From Barnesiella sp. (GTDB lineage: Bacteria; Bacteroidota; Bacteroidia; Bacteroidales; Muribaculaceae): DNA of 64,000 bases. Positions 62,893-64,000 of the stretch are shown here, piece by piece. Position 1 is the stretch's first letter; every line of letters starts with the position of its first letter. A program made the position numbers and the translations under genes. Under the pieces are notes generated by a model, which ran no database searches, was not told where the DNA came from, and saw only the letters and a list, made by a program, of their open reading frames with translations. The DNA lies in the NCBI GenBank assembly GCA_014800945.1, contig JAAVFD010000014.1:1-64000 (forward strand), in the 5' to 3' direction.

Positions 62893-64000
62893 TTATTCTG
62901 ATTTTATATTGGAAAAACAGCCACCGAGTGACTTGTAGAGTGAAACGAGTGCATTAAGTGCATTGCCCTTGGCGGTGATGAGACTGTTGGTGTAAGTGAG
63001 GAAAGACATCTGCGCGTCAGCAACGGGTGTGAAGTTGGAATTTCCGGTTTTGTAAAGGTCAACCGAGCGTGTCAAAGCTAAATGGCTCTGGTTTTCCGTT
63101 TCATTCAAATCGGTAATGGTGGCAAGACACATTGAATAGGAATAGATTGCATTATCAACTTCAAAGTAAGCATTCTGAAGAGTATAATTATACTCCTGTA
63201 TAAGTGCTTCCATCTGTGCTTTTGCTTCTGCCACAGCATATTTTCGACTGAATCCGCTAAACAGTGTCCAGCTTAGAGTTGGTGCGATGCTGTAAGTGAA
63301 ACTGCCACTCTTAAAGAGATTGCCAGCATCATGGCTGCTTGTTCCGATACTTCCGGCTATGGCGAGTGTGGGCAGAAAATCTTTTTTAGCAATACCTATA
63401 GCAGCAGCGGCTGCACTAACATTTTGCTCGGATTGCATAATGTCGGGACGCTGACGTATGACATCAGCGGGTACTCCAGTGAGCGGAATCGGATTGCATT
63501 GGGGCATGGGAGTTAAACTGTCAAGTGACGAGGGTAAAGCATCTGCGGTAGCACCGGTGAGCAGTGCAAGCGAGTTTCTCAAAGAATGAATCTGTGCCCT
63601 GAGAGGTGAAATAGTTGATAGTGTGGAATAGTAAACTGTTTTAGCCTGAGCCACATCTAATGACGATGCCAGTCCTGTTTCATGTCGCGCTTCTGCAATC
63701 TTAACGACTTTAAGTTGTGAAGCACTGTGGTCAAGGGCTACAGCGAGTTGTGCCTGAGCCACACGATAATTGAAATATGTGGTAGCTATTTCAGCGGTAA
63801 CAGAAAGCATAACGCCTTCAGACTCAGCACGAGTAGCGCGATATGATGTATTTTTTTGATTGACTCCTGCTCTTACTTTGCCGAAAATATCAATTTCCCA
63901 ACTGGCAGATGCTCCGGCGTTAAAATAATCGGAAGTAGCAGATGGCGCTTTTGTAGAGGATGTCATGCCACTCATACGCTCTTTAGTCCATCCGGCTGAG
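62893..64000 (-). CDS. RND outer-membrane factor (OprM/NodT-like), 5' end outside window
   Basis: The ORF track begins at an internal ATG, but the frame is open upstream to the window edge (reading SAGWTKER before that Met), so the N-terminus with its lipobox is missing. The visible 369 residues contain the OEP pattern: SASWEIDIFGKVRAGVNQKN, TGLASSLDVAQAKTVYYSTLS, ALLTGATADALP, RQRPDIMQSEQNVSAAAAAIGIAKKDFLPTLAIAGSIG and the second repeat ending LVSLYKSLGG. It forms the outer duct of the pump and is the first visible gene of the operon. Confidence 0.93.
   Translation of the reverse strand, partial: SAGWTKERMSGMTSSTKAPSATSDYFNAGASASWEIDIFGKVRAGVNQKNTSYRATRAESEGVMLSVTAEIATTYFNYRVAQAQLAVALDHSASQLKVVKIAEARHETGLASSLDVAQAKTVYYSTLSTISPLRAQIHSLRNSLALLTGATADALPSSLDSLTPMPQCNPIPLTGVPADVIRQRPDIMQSEQNVSAAAAAIGIAKKDFLPTLAIAGSIGTSSHDAGNLFKSGSFTYSIAPTLSWTLFSGFSRKYAVAEAKAQMEALIQEYNYTLQNAYFEVDNAIYSYSMCLATITDLNETENQSHLALTRSVDLYKTGNSNFTPVADAQMSFLTYTNSLITAKGNALNALVSLYKSLGGCFSNIKSE

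Noticed and set aside
1-64000. tRNA, rRNA, CRISPR arrays, insertion sequences
   Set aside because: Read for tRNA T-arm patterns, repeat-spacer arrays and transposase motifs by eye; none was convincing. Faint cases could be missed without a scan.

Overview
The window reads as a chromosomal segment from a gut member of the Bacteroidales, most likely Muribaculaceae or a close relative. Support: a fused SecDF, the type IX secretion proteins PorV and SprA (2459 aa), a GldB-like lipoprotein, Bacteroidota-type promoters (TAnnTTTG at -7, often TTTG/TTG about 20 nt upstream), a pdxJ-exbB-exbD-tonB block, NfnAB, and many lipoproteins. The family is inferred; no rRNA or marker comparison was possible. 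No tRNA, rRNA, CRISPR array or insertion sequence was seen.

Layout. 1-11.8 kb is housekeeping: a DUF6291-like protein, an APH-fold sugar kinase, SecDF, rubrerythrin, a sigma-54 activator, an Ig-like lipoprotein, Rex, a FAH-fold protein without its metal ligands, PorV and IspF. 11.8-21.8 kb is an AT-richer accessory island entirely on the minus strand. It holds a six-gene operon (degenerate histidine kinase, pseudo-receiver, receiver-HEPN fusion, RecD-like helicase, TPR/OB-like protein, WYL regulator). Upstream of it is a retron: an RT with NAXXH, YADD and VTG motifs, preceded by a candidate msr-msd RNA bounded by a 17-18 nt inverted repeat. 21.9-27.1 kb is a pepT-miaA-acyltransferase-hexosaminidase operon. 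27.2-39.1 kb holds a GldB-like lipoprotein with a class A beta-lactamase, a thioredoxin-fold protein without CXXC, NfnAB, a C1 peptidase, an S41 peptidase, a histidine phosphatase and GuaA. 39.2-44.1 kb holds a YgjP-type peptidase, NadK, an ACT-like protein, PdxJ and ExbB/ExbD/TonB. 44.2-50.5 kb is a TolC-MacA-MacB efflux operon with a LytS/LytTR two-component pair. 50.6-58.6 kb is ruvA-sprA. 58.6-64 kb is an RND efflux operon running off the right edge.

The best candidate for an undescribed system is the island. In the operon, signalling parts derived from two-component systems (possible phospho-His, pseudo-receiver, receiver with all phosphotransfer residues) end in a HEPN domain carrying an R-X4-H RNase motif, and a helicase and an OB-like protein are co-transcribed. 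This looks like a sensor-to-toxin abortive-infection circuit next to a retron. The architecture is read from the sequence; the immune role is inference.
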